Source of the DNA: an uncultured Prevotella sp.
GTDB taxonomy: Bacteria > Bacteroidota > Bacteroidia > Bacteroidales > Bacteroidaceae
DNA: 13,953 nt
NCBI GenBank assembly: GCA_947095945.1
Contig: CAMUQM010000036.1
Coordinates: forward strand, 1-13,953
Direction of reading: 5' to 3'
Made by a program: the position numbers and the translations under genes. The notes beneath the pieces are model-generated. The model did not search any database, was not told the origin of the DNA, and saw nothing but the letters and a program-made list of their open reading frames with translations. Positions 13,755 through 13,953 of the stretch are shown piece by piece (position 1 is the first letter of the stretch; every line of letters begins with the position of its first letter).

Positions 13755-13953
13755 ATTCTCTTATTTTAATTATTAGTAGTATCTATTATTTCTAAGTTTA
13801 CTATATTGCCTATATTCTCTATACATACGAGATTATCTATACACGCTAAATGTTCTGCATTTTAGAGTTATTATAACACATCCATCACCTCTCTTCCGCC
13901 AATCTTTACCAGCATTCCCCTCCCTCCCCAAAGCCTCGGGACCTCTCACCTCT
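13755..13953. other. A/T-rich intergenic end of window
   Basis: No gene, consensus promoter or terminator is visible. Base composition shifts sharply at about 13890, where a C-rich polypyrimidine stretch begins (CCCCTCCCTCCCC near 13917-13929). This might be the edge of another G/C-rich element, but it does not repeat the 341 or 5111 core. Confidence 0.4.

Overview
The window looks like chromosome of a Bacteroidota bacterium, most likely an oral-type Prevotella or close relative. The evidence is the promoter grammar: six sites carry TTG or TTTG, a 19-20 base spacer, then TAnnTTTG (one of the six has a mismatch). Most starts lack a Shine-Dalgarno, signal peptides end in A-Q, and there is a Bacteroidota-style TonB receptor with an N-terminal carboxypeptidase-regulatory-like domain. 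Genus is inferred from general protein resemblance, not from a search.

Layout. 1-335 is the 3' end of a mannose-1-phosphate guanylyltransferase gene. It converges on a greA-HIT operon (minus strand, 501-1391) across a shared hairpin terminator. 1847-2917 encodes an NADP-type secondary alcohol dehydrogenase with its own promoter. Just after it, a second, nearly identical promoter drives a roughly 60-nt transcript ending at a clean intrinsic terminator, a probable small RNA. The rest of the 2918-3492 gap holds a 22-bp-period repeat array and a long palindrome.

3493-6122 (minus strand) is a vitamin B6 block. It encodes an unusual ThiD-kinase-like/AraC fusion, then pdxS and pdxT, the two subunits of PLP synthase, with a 4-bp overlap between them. 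The kinase-like half has lost the GTGC catalytic loop and appears internally shortened, so I read the fusion as a ligand-sensing transcription regulator, not an enzyme. Divergent from it, across a strong palindrome and a canonical promoter, is a TonB-dependent outer membrane receptor (6325-8790) with its own terminator. My main inference is a locally regulated cofactor (B6 or pyrimidine-type) synthesis and uptake module.

9098-12621 is a second unit of four genes on the plus strand: an SPFH/SHOCT protein of the YdjI type, a small four-helix membrane protein, a zinc-ribbon/single-TM protein with a large exported propeller-like domain, and a secreted MORN-type repeat protein. The first two overlap by 4 bp and the gaps after them are 17 and 40 bases. 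It resembles the membrane-recruitment part of a phage-shock-type system without PspA.

The window ends with a second 22-bp-period array, a terminator, and a secreted protein (minus strand, 13050-13754) that resembles DUF4919. No tRNA, rRNA, CRISPR array, insertion sequence or prophage gene was seen.
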